Assembly (NCBI GenBank): GCA_018662075.1
Contig: JABJGX010000059.1
Coordinates: 1-14,780, forward strand
DNA from: Candidatus Peregrinibacteria bacterium
GTDB taxonomy: Bacteria > Patescibacteriota > Gracilibacteria > Peribacterales > Peribacteraceae
Length of the DNA stretch: 14,780 bases
Reading direction: 5' to 3'
The translations under genes and the position numbers were made by a program. Position 1 is the stretch's first letter, and the number at the start of each line of letters is the position of its first letter. The notes under the pieces are model-generated. The model had not been told where the DNA came from and made no database searches. It saw nothing but the letters and a program-made list of their open reading frames with translations. Shown here in pieces: positions 1 through 7,722 of this stretch.

Positions 1-75
1 AACAGAGCAGAAGCAGCGACGATCTTCTTTCGTCTAATGGACAAGATAGAAGAGAGTGAGATGAGGAGTATTTAA
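1..75 (+). CDS. 3' end of an unidentified gene (partial)
   Basis: Frame 1 is open from the left edge to a TAA at 73-75 and encodes 24 residues ending ...DKIEESEMRSI. The peptide is charged and looks helical. It is too short to assign a family. A hairpin lies 36 nt after the stop, consistent with a real gene end. The reading frame is plausible, but a chance open frame of this length cannot be excluded. Confidence 0.4.
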   Translation, partial: NRAEAATIFFRLMDKIEESEMRSI

Positions 76-110
76 CAAATATTTATCATTGTTCCTTGAA
101 GTTAAAGAAC

Positions 111-142
111 AGACTTTTTATCTTATATAAGCTAAAAAGTCT
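111..142 (+). terminator. AT-rich hairpin after the upstream gene
   Basis: Positions 111-125 and 128-142 are inverted copies of each other with one mismatch over 15 nt (arms AGACTTTTTATCTTA and TAAGCTAAAAAGTCT). The stem is poor in G+C and is followed by only short T runs. It may be a weak or bidirectional terminator for the gene ending at 75, or a regulatory hairpin before the gene at 231. Confidence 0.35.
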
Positions 143-230
143 TATTCACTATTTTAGGGTGTGGATATGCATCTATCAAGATTGGCTCTGCAAAGCCGAT
201 ACTTAGGTACTGTTTATTTCCCATATTCCT

Positions 231-3200
231 ATGGACAACACATCACCTATCTCAGAAGAAGAGCGCCAAGAGTCACTTCGCCAAAAGGGGCATAAAAAGA
301 ACCTCCAAATGGTAGAAGAAGCAAAAAATAATGCAATCAAAACTAGCATTGCTGACCGAATCCGATTCACAGGATCGATGGCACACATGGCTCTGACTGA
401 CTTTGTAGACGAGCTTAAGCCTAAAGTTAAGAAGCGAAATGTTACGCATAACTTTAATAGCTTCCCAGCACAGGTAGAGTATTTAGAACAAATCGTTCTC
501 ATGTCGGCAGCCCCTGTAGATGTTATGACAGATGACTTTAGCGAAAATCTTGATCAATGGAATATAGATTCCAGTCAAAGCAATGCAGATATTCATATAG
601 AGAATGGCGAGCTCGTCGCTGCAAACCTAGGGGCCATAGTTACAAAAGAAGATTTCCGTGGAACATCTGAAGCTCCTATTACGGTCTCTGGAACATGGAA
701 ACCAATTCGGGATGACGCCAGTAATACGCACAGTATGACATTACGACTTCGTAATAATGGTGATGCAAATGACTACAGAGGCCAAAATGGCGTATACCTC
801 GTTGCGTATACAAATAACGATGTCTTTATCGGACAATGGAAAGACGGCGTGCATACAAAACTTGCAGAAGATTCATCTCGGGTTTTAAATCTCGGAAAAA
901 CGTATAACTTTTCGGTGACAGATAACGGCAGTGAAGTCACGGCTGTTATTACTGATGACCAAGGAGTTGAAGTGATCAACCTGACAGGAGCTTCTGCTGC
1001 AGGTACTGATGCAGGAGACAAGATTGTACTGCAAGCACGGGAACGAGGAATGAGTCGTTTTGATGACATTCGTATTAGCACACCTGGCAAAGAAGAGGTT
1101 GTTGTAGAGAGTGTTGATGAGAAAGCTGCAGCTATCGATGCAGTATTTTCAGATCCTATTGCTGTTGCAGAGATTGTTGGCCCACAACAAGCAACCTATC
1201 CCGATACTCCAGAAGGTCGCCTGCAAGCACTTGCAGCAAGGCAGGCTGGTTACCAAGAGCAGATCAATGTTCTTAGCCTCCAGAAGGCAGATATTGAAAC
1301 ACTTATAGTACGACAGCAAAACATTATCGCAGATGCTCAAGCAAGTGTATCAAGTGCCCTTGAAACTATTAAAAGGTTTACAGAACAAGGTGATCCTGAA
1401 AATATGAGAGTAACACCAAGTATTAATGTTCAAGCACGACGCTTTAAATACTTCTTCAAACTGAATTACACAGATATGCCAGAAGGTTATAGCCTGAAAA
1501 TTGGTAATGATACCACTACAATTCCAGAGGGTGGTGGCAGCATGAACATAACACACTTACCAAGACCTGGTGGAAATGTGCGTTACACACTTAGTCTTGT
1601 TGATAATAATGGGGAGAAAGTATCAAATATTGGTGTTGTTAGTATTTATCAAGGCAAGATTAGCCGAGGAGGCACAACAAACTTCACATCTCACCTTTCT
1701 AAACTCTCTTACATTCCAAATTCAGATGATGGAAGTCTTGTAACTACAGAGCAAAAATCTGATGCTGACCTAGCGGTTGCCACAGATAGTGCTGCAATAC
1801 AGAATGCTGAAACAGAAATTCTACGTCTTCAGCCAGAACTCGACAGTATTCAAAATCAAATCGACACCCTAGAAAGAGACAAGATCCCCTACTCTGCACT
1901 TCATGTTAAGCCAAGTACAGATGCGGGTGTCTTTGATGTTCACTACATGAGCAATCGCAGCTCAACATACTTTGAAGTATTCAAACAAGGAACCCCTGGA
2001 ACATCGTATACACAATTAATAGAGCATCCTGCAGGTGAAATGGATGGTAGCACTAGCTTTAATATGCGACGTGCCCAAGAAGGAAGAGGTCATGGCGATG
2101 TACGCATTGTCATGTACACCGATGCGAGTAAGACAGAACGATTGGACGAGTTTACTGGCCACTTTAATAGTAGAGGAGGACTGGTCTCTGGAGAAACCAA
2201 TGCAGTATGGGGAGAGCTCGAAACTGGCCGTATTGTCGAAAATCCTATCGAGCCACAAATGTCTATTCAGAAGATCACGGGGCCAAACATTCTTGTGCAG
2301 TACCAAACTCCTCATGATGGAGCACGACTTGTACTCGAAGGTGGTGGCCACTTTGCAACAAAGACTCTCACTCACGAGGGTGGGGAAGATTTTGAATCCA
2401 CTATGCTGACGTTTAATTCCAGTAATAGAGAGTGGAACTACAGACTTCAACTCTTTGAGAATCGTAATAATACCGTTGTAGCCGAGTACAGCTTCCACTG
2501 GGATCCAGCGAGCAAGCAGCTGACACTCAATGGTGAAAATACTCCTATAGAGGTAGAAGCTGATAGTGAGAACGAGGTAAAGCGAGACGTCATGCAGAAT
2601 ATTTTTGATACGCAAACTGGCATTACAACCATCGACGTTAGTTACGCTAGCCTTCGCCAAGTACAAGGAACACATATGTACGAGGCATCGTCTTTCTTCA
2701 TCAACCCAGATGATGCAGGTACCTACATCAATAACTCCGCTCTTAAGGGCCACCCAGATGCCAATGGTACATTTATGCAACTGCTTGATTCTTATGAAGG
2801 AGCCCTCGAAGAAATGCTACAAGATGCAGCAAAAATTAAAGTTGCTGCCATGAAGGGCGACTCTCAAGTAGATGCAGAGGAATACCTCCGCTGGAACCAT
2901 CACCGTATTTCTATTCTTCGACATCTCCGAGAACTCGAAGGAGACTTTGGCGTCAAACTCCCAACTGTTGAAGCCATTCGTGATGAAGGAATCCGTATCT
3001 TTGAAGCCAACACTGATGATTTTAAGACTCAGCAGATTAAAAATGTGAGTATGAGACATAGGGAAGAGCGTAAGGCTGATCAGAAAGAAGAGACTGGAGG
3101 TGGAGGGCAATTGGTTGGAGGAGATGAAGAAGAAACTCTGATTGCAGGTGATACTAGTTCCTATGGTGGTGGCTTTAACGGTGTTGATGTTGATGGTCAG

Positions 3201-3911
3201 AGGTTGGTGTTTGGGGAGGACCTAAATAAAGGGCTCACTAATATTGATGCTTCAATTCTTACATTTGATAAAACAGGCACCACTGAAGTGCTACAAGGCT
3301 CTGAGAATACATTAGTAATGTTAATTCATGGAGCAAGCACTGTTCCCGGTGAAGAGGGTAAAGAGGAAGAAGGAATGAATCAACTTGCAAACTCTATGAG
3401 TAATGCTGCCCATCTTATAAGTGTACGTTCAGGAAATCGACTTGGTGCAAATGGAGATGACTTTAATCATGAAGTAGCCCTGTCTGAAATAAAGCTAGTG
3501 ATAAATGAATACACTCAGGCACATTCTAATATTGATTCTATTATAATTGCAGGATATAGCTGGGGTGGTGGTGCAACCTATGAAATTGCTGATTGGATTA
3601 CGAATGATACCGAAGCTCCAGAATTAACAATACAAGCAACTGCTTATATTGATGCAATTACGCATGGGGGGCGAGGTAGTCAGGCATTACCCCCTCCAGG
3701 CACTCTGTCTCATGGAAACTGGTTTCAAACTGCTGATTTTCTACTACATGGAATGTCAACAATTGGAATAGATGAATTAAAAATATATACTCAACAACAA
3801 ATAGCCTTTGCCTTGGAAGGCAAAAATATTGATCACTATAATATAGATGAAAAAGTGTATCCTGATGTAGCAGCATTTATTACTACTACCCTTAATAATG
3901 AAGAAAGTTAA
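231..3911 (+). CDS. Large multidomain protein with C-terminal serine hydrolase (lipase-like) domain
   Basis: This 1226-residue protein is not recognised as a whole. Residues about 101-283 look like a LamG/concanavalin-like beta-sandwich, starting DDFSENLDQW and ending in FDDIRIS. Two coiled-coil stretches (about 328-384 and 510-554) each precede a beta-rich FN3-like segment. A helical region (about 850-945) leads to a Gly/Glu-rich linker (about 950-985). The last 220 residues are an alpha/beta-hydrolase: oxyanion HG at 1033-1034, nucleophile elbow GYSWGG with Ser1110, and candidate Asp1141 and His1202. No N-terminal signal peptide is visible. ATG 231 is the only ATG after an in-frame TAG at 204-206, and it has no clear Shine-Dalgarno. 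The last third is about 35 % GC against about 47 % just upstream. The 3' end overlaps the next gene by 14 nt. Lipase, esterase or phospholipase activity is inferred from the triad only. Confidence 0.8.
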   Translation: MDNTSPISEEERQESLRQKGHKKNLQMVEEAKNNAIKTSIADRIRFTGSMAHMALTDFVDELKPKVKKRNVTHNFNSFPAQVEYLEQIVLMSAAPVDVMTDDFSENLDQWNIDSSQSNADIHIENGELVAANLGAIVTKEDFRGTSEAPITVSGTWKPIRDDASNTHSMTLRLRNNGDANDYRGQNGVYLVAYTNNDVFIGQWKDGVHTKLAEDSSRVLNLGKTYNFSVTDNGSEVTAVITDDQGVEVINLTGASAAGTDAGDKIVLQARERGMSRFDDIRISTPGKEEVVVESVDEKAAAIDAVFSDPIAVAEIVGPQQATYPDTPEGRLQALAARQAGYQEQINVLSLQKADIETLIVRQQNIIADAQASVSSALETIKRFTEQGDPENMRVTPSINVQARRFKYFFKLNYTDMPEGYSLKIGNDTTTIPEGGGSMNITHLPRPGGNVRYTLSLVDNNGEKVSNIGVVSIYQGKISRGGTTNFTSHLSKLSYIPNSDDGSLVTTEQKSDADLAVATDSAAIQNAETEILRLQPELDSIQNQIDTLERDKIPYSALHVKPSTDAGVFDVHYMSNRSSTYFEVFKQGTPGTSYTQLIEHPAGEMDGSTSFNMRRAQEGRGHGDVRIVMYTDASKTERLDEFTGHFNSRGGLVSGETNAVWGELETGRIVENPIEPQMSIQKITGPNILVQYQTPHDGARLVLEGGGHFATKTLTHEGGEDFESTMLTFNSSNREWNYRLQLFENRNNTVVAEYSFHWDPASKQLTLNGENTPIEVEADSENEVKRDVMQNIFDTQTGITTIDVSYASLRQVQGTHMYEASSFFINPDDAGTYINNSALKGHPDANGTFMQLLDSYEGALEEMLQDAAKIKVAAMKGDSQVDAEEYLRWNHHRISILRHLRELEGDFGVKLPTVEAIRDEGIRIFEANTDDFKTQQIKNVSMRHREERKADQKEETGGGGQLVGGDEEETLIAGDTSSYGGGFNGVDVDGQRLVFGEDLNKGLTNIDASILTFDKTGTTEVLQGSENTLVMLIHGASTVPGEEGKEEEGMNQLANSMSNAAHLISVRSGNRLGANGDDFNHEVALSEIKLVINEYTQAHSNIDSIIIAGYSWGGGATYEIADWITNDTEAPELTIQATAYIDAITHGGRGSQALPPPGTLSHGNWFQTADFLLHGMSTIGIDELKIYTQQQIAFALEGKNIDHYNIDEKVYPDVAAFITTTLNNEES

Positions 3912-4203
3912 GTTGATCCTGACTAGGAAAAGATTAATTATCGGTATGAGCTTACTAGGGTTAATTATGGGAATTTTAGGAACTACAGAAACTTCCCGCG
4001 CGCTAGAATATTTTTATTGGTACTCAGGAACGATAATATTTGAAGCAATGTTTCACCTGCATCCTATAATTCTATTGCCAATAGTATATGGGCTACTTAC
4101 TTTTCTGCTAACTCATGAGAAAAAGGAGGCTCGATATTTAACTATTATTGTAATAACAGGCATTGCAATTATAAATTATCAATTTTTAAGAGATTTTACG
4201 TAA
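3898..4203 (+). CDS. Small three-helix membrane protein, possible immunity protein
   Basis: The 101-residue product has three hydrophobic segments (about residues 13-29, 43-67 and 80-95) and a basic N-terminus starting MKKVKL, so it should sit in the cytoplasmic membrane. I do not recognise a family. It starts 14 nt before the end of the hydrolase gene, in another frame, which implies translational coupling and co-expression. Its GC is about 32 %, similar to the hydrolase domain and well below the flanking genes. A small membrane protein overlapping a large protein with an enzymatic C-terminal tip is the usual layout of an effector/immunity pair. That role is inference from context only. A chaperone or anchoring subunit is also possible. 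Confidence 0.75.
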   Translation: MKKVKLILTRKRLIIGMSLLGLIMGILGTTETSRALEYFYWYSGTIIFEAMFHLHPIILLPIVYGLLTFLLTHEKKEARYLTIIVITGIAIINYQFLRDFT

Positions 4204-4208
4204 TCAAA

Positions 4209-5489
4209 ATGAAATTTCTTATTACTCTACTCCTCCTAACAATAACCACGACTGCTCACGCAGAGAAGCCGTCGCGTAGAACGCTTATACAAAAAGGAGA
4301 GCAGAACATAGAAACACTCAGAGACCAGTACCTAGAGAATTTTAAAGCAGGAAAAAATACAACTTACAAACAGCGAGTCCTTCCTCAGCTTGGTTACTCT
4401 GTAGAATATCCGGAGGACTGGGCCTTTAGTTTATTTGAGAGCACTGCATCTAAATATGGACAGTACTATTCATCCGATGGAGACATCGCAAGTATGTCTT
4501 ATACCCATGGATCAAATAAGAATTATATATTTATCTATTCAAAGAAGTTCCCGGTAACGGCCACTATGGAAATGGTACAAGAGGAATGGGCAGACATTCA
4601 GAGGCAGCCAGACCACGATGATGTATACGAATCCTCTCACCTCTCATTTATAAGAGAGATGGATAATATCACTACAGATATAATTTCGTTTAAAGGAAAG
4701 CCAGCTCTTCAGGTGGAATACACGTTTAACAACTGGAGCAAGTTCTGGAAGAATCATTCTATTATGTTTCCGAGGGGAAATCGAATTTACATCATCAATT
4801 ATCGCGAAGAGCGTGATGCCACTAAGTCTTTCTATGACGAGTTCCTTGCAGTGCTCGACTCATTTACATTCCTCAAGGCAGAGCCACAGTTTGATACTGC
4901 AACTACCCAAAGCAATAAAGGCTTTAAAGACCTCCCCTCTTCTCATCAAAACCGAAAAGCGATAGAGAGGCTAGAAGAACTAAAAATCCTTAATGGATAC
5001 GATGATGGATCCATCAAACCAGACAACACTATTAACCGTGCAGAATTCATTAAGATTATGACCTCTCCCCCACTTATTGATGCGAGTGAAGCAAATATCT
5101 GTAATACCGATAACGTCTTCTTAGACACGCCTTCAAATGCCTGGTTTACCCCTCATGTCTGCGTAGCGAAGAAGCGTGGGATGATTGGCGGTTATCCAGA
5201 CGGGACATTCCGACCAGAGCAAGAGATCAGCTTTGTTGAAGCTGCGAAGATCATCTCTGCATTCTATTCCGATTCAGCTATTGGCTCCGATGATGTATGG
5301 CCTGCCGACCGTAGCCTTGGCGAAGGTTGGTATAAGCCCTTCGTTCGATTCTTAGAATCCAAAAGAGCAATCCCATTGTCTATTCGCAAACTCTCTTCTT
5401 CAATTACTAGAGGTGAGATGTCTGAAATGATCTATCGTCTGCAGGATAATGTCCTTGGTGAAGCGCGTGGGCTGGAGGATTTGGAATAA
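4209..5489 (+). CDS. Secreted PsbP-like protein with three C-terminal SLH domains
   Basis: The 426-residue protein begins with a Sec signal peptide (MKFLITLLLLTITTTAHA, probable cleavage after Ala18). Residues about 65-215 resemble the PsbP/DUF1795 fold that often starts with a 'GYSVEYPEDW' strand. Three S-layer-homology repeats follow, beginning near residues 239 (FKDLPSSH), 303 (VFLDTPSNAWF) and 363 (VWPADRS). Repeats 1 and 2 carry the typical GYDDG/GYPDG turn and an xRAEF or equivalent helix. Repeat 3 is more diverged but keeps ITRGEM. SLH domains bind cell-wall polymers, so the protein is predicted to be exported and held on the cell surface. It starts 5 nt after the previous stop, which suggests the same operon. 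GC returns to about 45 % here. Confidence 0.88.
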   Translation: MKFLITLLLLTITTTAHAEKPSRRTLIQKGEQNIETLRDQYLENFKAGKNTTYKQRVLPQLGYSVEYPEDWAFSLFESTASKYGQYYSSDGDIASMSYTHGSNKNYIFIYSKKFPVTATMEMVQEEWADIQRQPDHDDVYESSHLSFIREMDNITTDIISFKGKPALQVEYTFNNWSKFWKNHSIMFPRGNRIYIINYREERDATKSFYDEFLAVLDSFTFLKAEPQFDTATTQSNKGFKDLPSSHQNRKAIERLEELKILNGYDDGSIKPDNTINRAEFIKIMTSPPLIDASEANICNTDNVFLDTPSNAWFTPHVCVAKKRGMIGGYPDGTFRPEQEISFVEAAKIISAFYSDSAIGSDDVWPADRSLGEGWYKPFVRFLESKRAIPLSIRKLSSSITRGEMSEMIYRLQDNVLGEARGLEDLE

Positions 5490-5490
5490 A

Positions 5491-5516
5491 AAAACCCCGC
5501 CAACGTGTGACGGGGT
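5491..5516 (-). terminator. Rho-independent terminator of the SMR-like gene
   Basis: Read on the minus strand, ACCCCG and CGGGGT form a 6-bp GC-rich stem around an 11-nt loop, followed directly by seven T. It lies 20 nt after the stop of the minus-strand gene at 5537. On the plus strand there is no T run, so it is mainly a minus-strand terminator. It abuts the stop codon of the SLH gene. Confidence 0.85.
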
Positions 5517-5517
5517 C

Positions 5518-5529
5518 GATCGTACGATC
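5518..5529. repeat. 12-nt perfect palindrome GATCGTACGATC
   Basis: A perfect palindrome sits between the stop of the SMR-like gene and its terminator. It could be a protein-binding site or part of an extended 3' hairpin. No function can be assigned. Confidence 0.4.
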
Positions 5530-5536
5530 TTGGAAC

Positions 5537-5851
5537 TTAGTTACCAGTGCACAGCATGTAAATGGAGATAAGACCGAGTCCGATTCCCCACCACTGGATG
5601 ACTGCAAGCTGCTCTTTGAAAAAAAAGAAGCTCACAAGGACAGCACCGAGTGCAATCGTCACATTGACGAAGACTCCTACCTGTGCGAGAGACCATTCTT
5701 TGTTAAGCCATGCAAAGATTGCATAACCCACCATGACAAGAATGGCTCCATAGACCAGTGACTGTTTCGAGCCGGTCTTCGCCCAATTTGCTGCAAATGC
5801 ATCACAGATAATGAACATGAGTGCACACAACAATGCTAACAAGACCTGCAT
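5537..5851 (-). CDS. Four-helix SMR/EamA-like small transporter
   Basis: The 104-residue protein has four hydrophobic segments and the length of small multidrug-resistance (EmrE-type) proteins. Its C-terminus (FFFKEQLAVIQWWGIGLGL) matches the conserved end of a DMT/EamA half: Glu-x-Leu followed by a Gly-rich last helix. The helix-1 carboxylate of EmrE (Glu14) appears to be replaced by an Asp (residue 17, CDAFAANWAK). It would work in the membrane as a dimer if it behaves like its relatives. The substrate is unknown. The ATG is supported by a strong Shine-Dalgarno, and a terminator follows, so it is probably monocistronic. Confidence 0.75.
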   Translation of the reverse strand: MQVLLALLCALMFIICDAFAANWAKTGSKQSLVYGAILVMVGYAIFAWLNKEWSLAQVGVFVNVTIALGAVLVSFFFFKEQLAVIQWWGIGLGLISIYMLCTGN

Positions 5852-5856
5852 TTTGG

Positions 5857-5864
5857 CCTCCTTT
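5857..5864 (-). promoter_or_regulatory. Strong Shine-Dalgarno AAAGGAGG
   Basis: The minus strand reads AAAGGAGG five nt before ATG 5851. It fixes the start of the SMR-like gene. It is the only canonical ribosome binding site seen directly before a start in this window, which makes the lack of such sites elsewhere notable. Confidence 0.85.
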
Positions 5865-6134
5865 CTATAAAATAGCTGATTTGGTAAAGATCGTATATAT
5901 ATTATGAACTTTTTTATAAATAATGCAAGTTTTCTGTGATCCTTAAGGGAATATATTTAAATATATAAAATTTAGTCTTCTTCTGAATAAATTAATTGTT
6001 CATAATAGAGATATTTACCTCAAATGTTGGAAATATCGTCAATTATGCTTCTAACATTCTAAGAATAGATATTTATGCCTATTGGGCCTATAAGGCATTC
6101 TAAATTGATATTTTAGCACTCGACTGAATAACAT

Positions 6135-6163
6135 TTGCATTCAAGGCGAAAGTATATTATAAC
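6135..6163 (+). promoter_or_regulatory. Candidate promoter of the SpeD-like gene
   Basis: TTGCAT (6135-6140) is separated by 17 nt from TATAAC (6158-6163), which is 5/6 to the -10 consensus. Transcription would start near 6170, about 25 nt before ATG 6195. The -35 match is weak (3/6). Confidence 0.35.
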
Positions 6164-6194
6164 ATATAAACACAAATTCATCTTTGACGCAGTG

Positions 6195-6785
6195 ATGCCC
6201 AAAGAGGAAAATGCACAATTACTAACCTTCAATGTCATGAACCCAAAGCATTTCAGCCTAGAGCACGAGATATTCATCCTAGATGCATACCTCGAAAAAC
6301 CACTAGACCCATCAAAGATGGAGTCTTGGACTCGTGGACTTATTGATGCCTTACTTGCAACACTTCGCATGGAAGAGCTTGGACCATTGCAGATCTTCCC
6401 AGCAACAGACCTACGTGCACCGGGATGGTCTTTCATTCAGCCTATTACAACTAGCCACATTGCTGGTCACTACTTTGAAAAGCCAGGTAAGCACCCACAT
6501 ATCAGACTCGATATGTATAGTTGTGAGTCTGTTAACTGGAAGAAGCTTGTAGAAGTCCTTGATGAACACCTTGGTATGGGACTTTGGCGTGCAACGTTTA
6601 TCGACCGTCAGATTGATGAAAAGAAGCGTGCTGCTATGCATATCTCTGGTGAAGGAAGCTCTGTACTAGATGAACTTGATCTTCTAGATCATGAAAACCA
6701 TCTCATTTCGGCTAAGTCTATTGCAAAGAAGGTAAAGCAAGGAATGACAATGAATGCTTCAAGCGATGCAATGAAGGCTAATTAA
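6195..6785 (+). CDS. SpeD-like pyruvoyl-dependent decarboxylase (AdoMetDC family)
   Basis: The 196-residue protein carries the AdoMet decarboxylase signature. Ser87 (TTSHIAGH) would be the self-cleavage site that becomes the pyruvoyl group. His92, five residues later, and Cys110 in the DMYSC strand correspond to the Ser/His/Cys trio of Thermotoga SpeD (Ser63, His68, Cys83). A short Lys/His-containing insertion lies between the His and Cys. Family members make decarboxylated AdoMet for spermidine synthesis, but some bacterial homologs have changed into arginine or ornithine decarboxylases, so the substrate is open. No aminopropyltransferase is present here. The C-terminus is about 60 residues longer than short SpeD proteins. 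ATG 6195 is chosen over an upstream TTG at 6135 because the extra residues do not fit the family. It converges on the next gene with a 12-nt gap. Confidence 0.75.
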   Translation: MPKEENAQLLTFNVMNPKHFSLEHEIFILDAYLEKPLDPSKMESWTRGLIDALLATLRMEELGPLQIFPATDLRAPGWSFIQPITTSHIAGHYFEKPGKHPHIRLDMYSCESVNWKKLVEVLDEHLGMGLWRATFIDRQIDEKKRAAMHISGEGSSVLDELDLLDHENHLISAKSIAKKVKQGMTMNASSDAMKAN

Positions 6786-6797
6786 AAATCATTGCGA

Positions 6798-7640
6798 CTA
6801 GGCCTTTTGAATGTTAAAACTTAGATTGTGTAGACCTGTACACATTTCATAATCAAATTTTACTGCAACTTTATCACCAGCAGAAACTGTTATGTCCTCA
6901 ATAGGCATAATTAAAGGCATCGCATATGCTGGTGTTTCGCCTAATTCTGATCCATCAGGAAACTTTGAATTATTGCTAAATCTTAAACCATTTACTATTC
7001 CATCACTTAGGATATCTAATGTTATCTCTCTGCTAATATAAGTATTTTGAATTGGAGTTGTAAAATCTGCACTGTAATACATATGCTTATCTGATCTCTG
7101 GATTGGATCACTCCTTCCACTTTCATCAGAATACCCATATTCATATTGAACAGCTTTAATTCTAACCCCATAAAATTCCTCATCTGTTTGTACTAGATCT
7201 ATATAATTATCCATTACTGATGGAATAATTTTTGTATCAGAATGGCAATACCTTAGAATGTTATTCATAACAGGAACCTGTAGCTCATCCAGAAGGCAGG
7301 TTGCTATCATTTCACATATGACAACATCAACTTTCTCAGGTAACTCCACCTTGGTAGCATCTGCTTTTATCAATTCCATTTTCCCCTCCAGGTTATTTAA
7401 CTTAATTGTTTTTTCTAGAGTAGAACACAGGTCCATATCAGCTTCTACTGAGTATACTTTTTTCGCACCAGCCTGGATAGCGTATAATGACATAACACCG
7501 CTTCCGGTACCTAAATCTACTACCACATCTCCTTTTTTTACTACTTTTTTTATTATGTCGCTAAAAAATACTGTCCTCTTTTTATCAATTAAACATTGGA
7601 ATACCATGTCTGTGCCACCCCAATATTTTTTATCATCCAT
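6798..7640 (-). CDS. PRMT-like class I SAM-dependent methyltransferase
   Basis: The 280-residue protein has a Rossmann AdoMet site: motif I VVDLGTGSGV (Asp42, Gly44, Gly46, Gly48) and the ribose-binding acidic residue Glu66 in YSVEAD. It also has the protein-arginine-methyltransferase hallmarks. These are a D-x-x-R-T segment before motif I (residues 19-23), a double-E loop with Glu109 and Glu118 nine residues apart (CEM...LLDEL, as Glu144/Glu153 of PRMT1), IIPS after the next strand, and a beta-rich C-terminal half with a 'MPIEDITVSAGDKV' segment. A clear THW loop is not seen. The substrate may be protein arginine or something else. GC is about 32 %, lower than most neighbours. It lies 82 nt after the histidine kinase gene in the same direction and may be transcribed with it. 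Confidence 0.75.
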   Translation of the reverse strand: MDDKKYWGGTDMVFQCLIDKKRTVFFSDIIKKVVKKGDVVVDLGTGSGVMSLYAIQAGAKKVYSVEADMDLCSTLEKTIKLNNLEGKMELIKADATKVELPEKVDVVICEMIATCLLDELQVPVMNNILRYCHSDTKIIPSVMDNYIDLVQTDEEFYGVRIKAVQYEYGYSDESGRSDPIQRSDKHMYYSADFTTPIQNTYISREITLDILSDGIVNGLRFSNNSKFPDGSELGETPAYAMPLIMPIEDITVSAGDKVAVKFDYEMCTGLHNLSFNIQKA

Positions 7641-7722
7641 AACCCATATTTAAATAATAAATTACTGTAACAATTGTACACATGGTTAGCAATTCTACAA
7701 TAAATAATTACTCAAATTATAC

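Larger units (their letters stand above)
5852..6194. other. AT-rich intergenic region between divergent genes
   Basis: This 343-nt gap separates the SMR-like gene (-) from the SpeD-like gene (+). It holds the Shine-Dalgarno of the former and a possible minus-strand promoter (TTGCAT, 16 nt, CATAAT). It also holds the palindromes CCTTAAGG (5941-5948), ATATATTTAAATATAT (5951-5966) and ATTCTAAGAAT (6056-6066), and a short hairpin (6075-6098, arms ATGCCT/AGGCAT). GATATTT occurs three times (6010, 6068, 6107). I see no gene or RNA gene in it. Confidence 0.5.

Noticed and set aside
96..124. Possible promoter TTGAAG, 17 nt, TATCTT before the large gene
   Set aside because: Both boxes match only 4/6 and the -10 falls inside the hairpin arm at 111-142, so it is not convincing.
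2016..2780. 254-residue open frame antisense to the large gene
   Set aside because: It lies fully inside a well-supported coding region, and its Cys/Leu/Ile-rich product shows no domain. It is a reading-frame shadow.
5507..5761. 84-residue plus-strand open frame over the SMR-like gene
   Set aside because: It begins in the terminator region and is antisense to a gene that has a strong ribosome binding site and four clear membrane helices.
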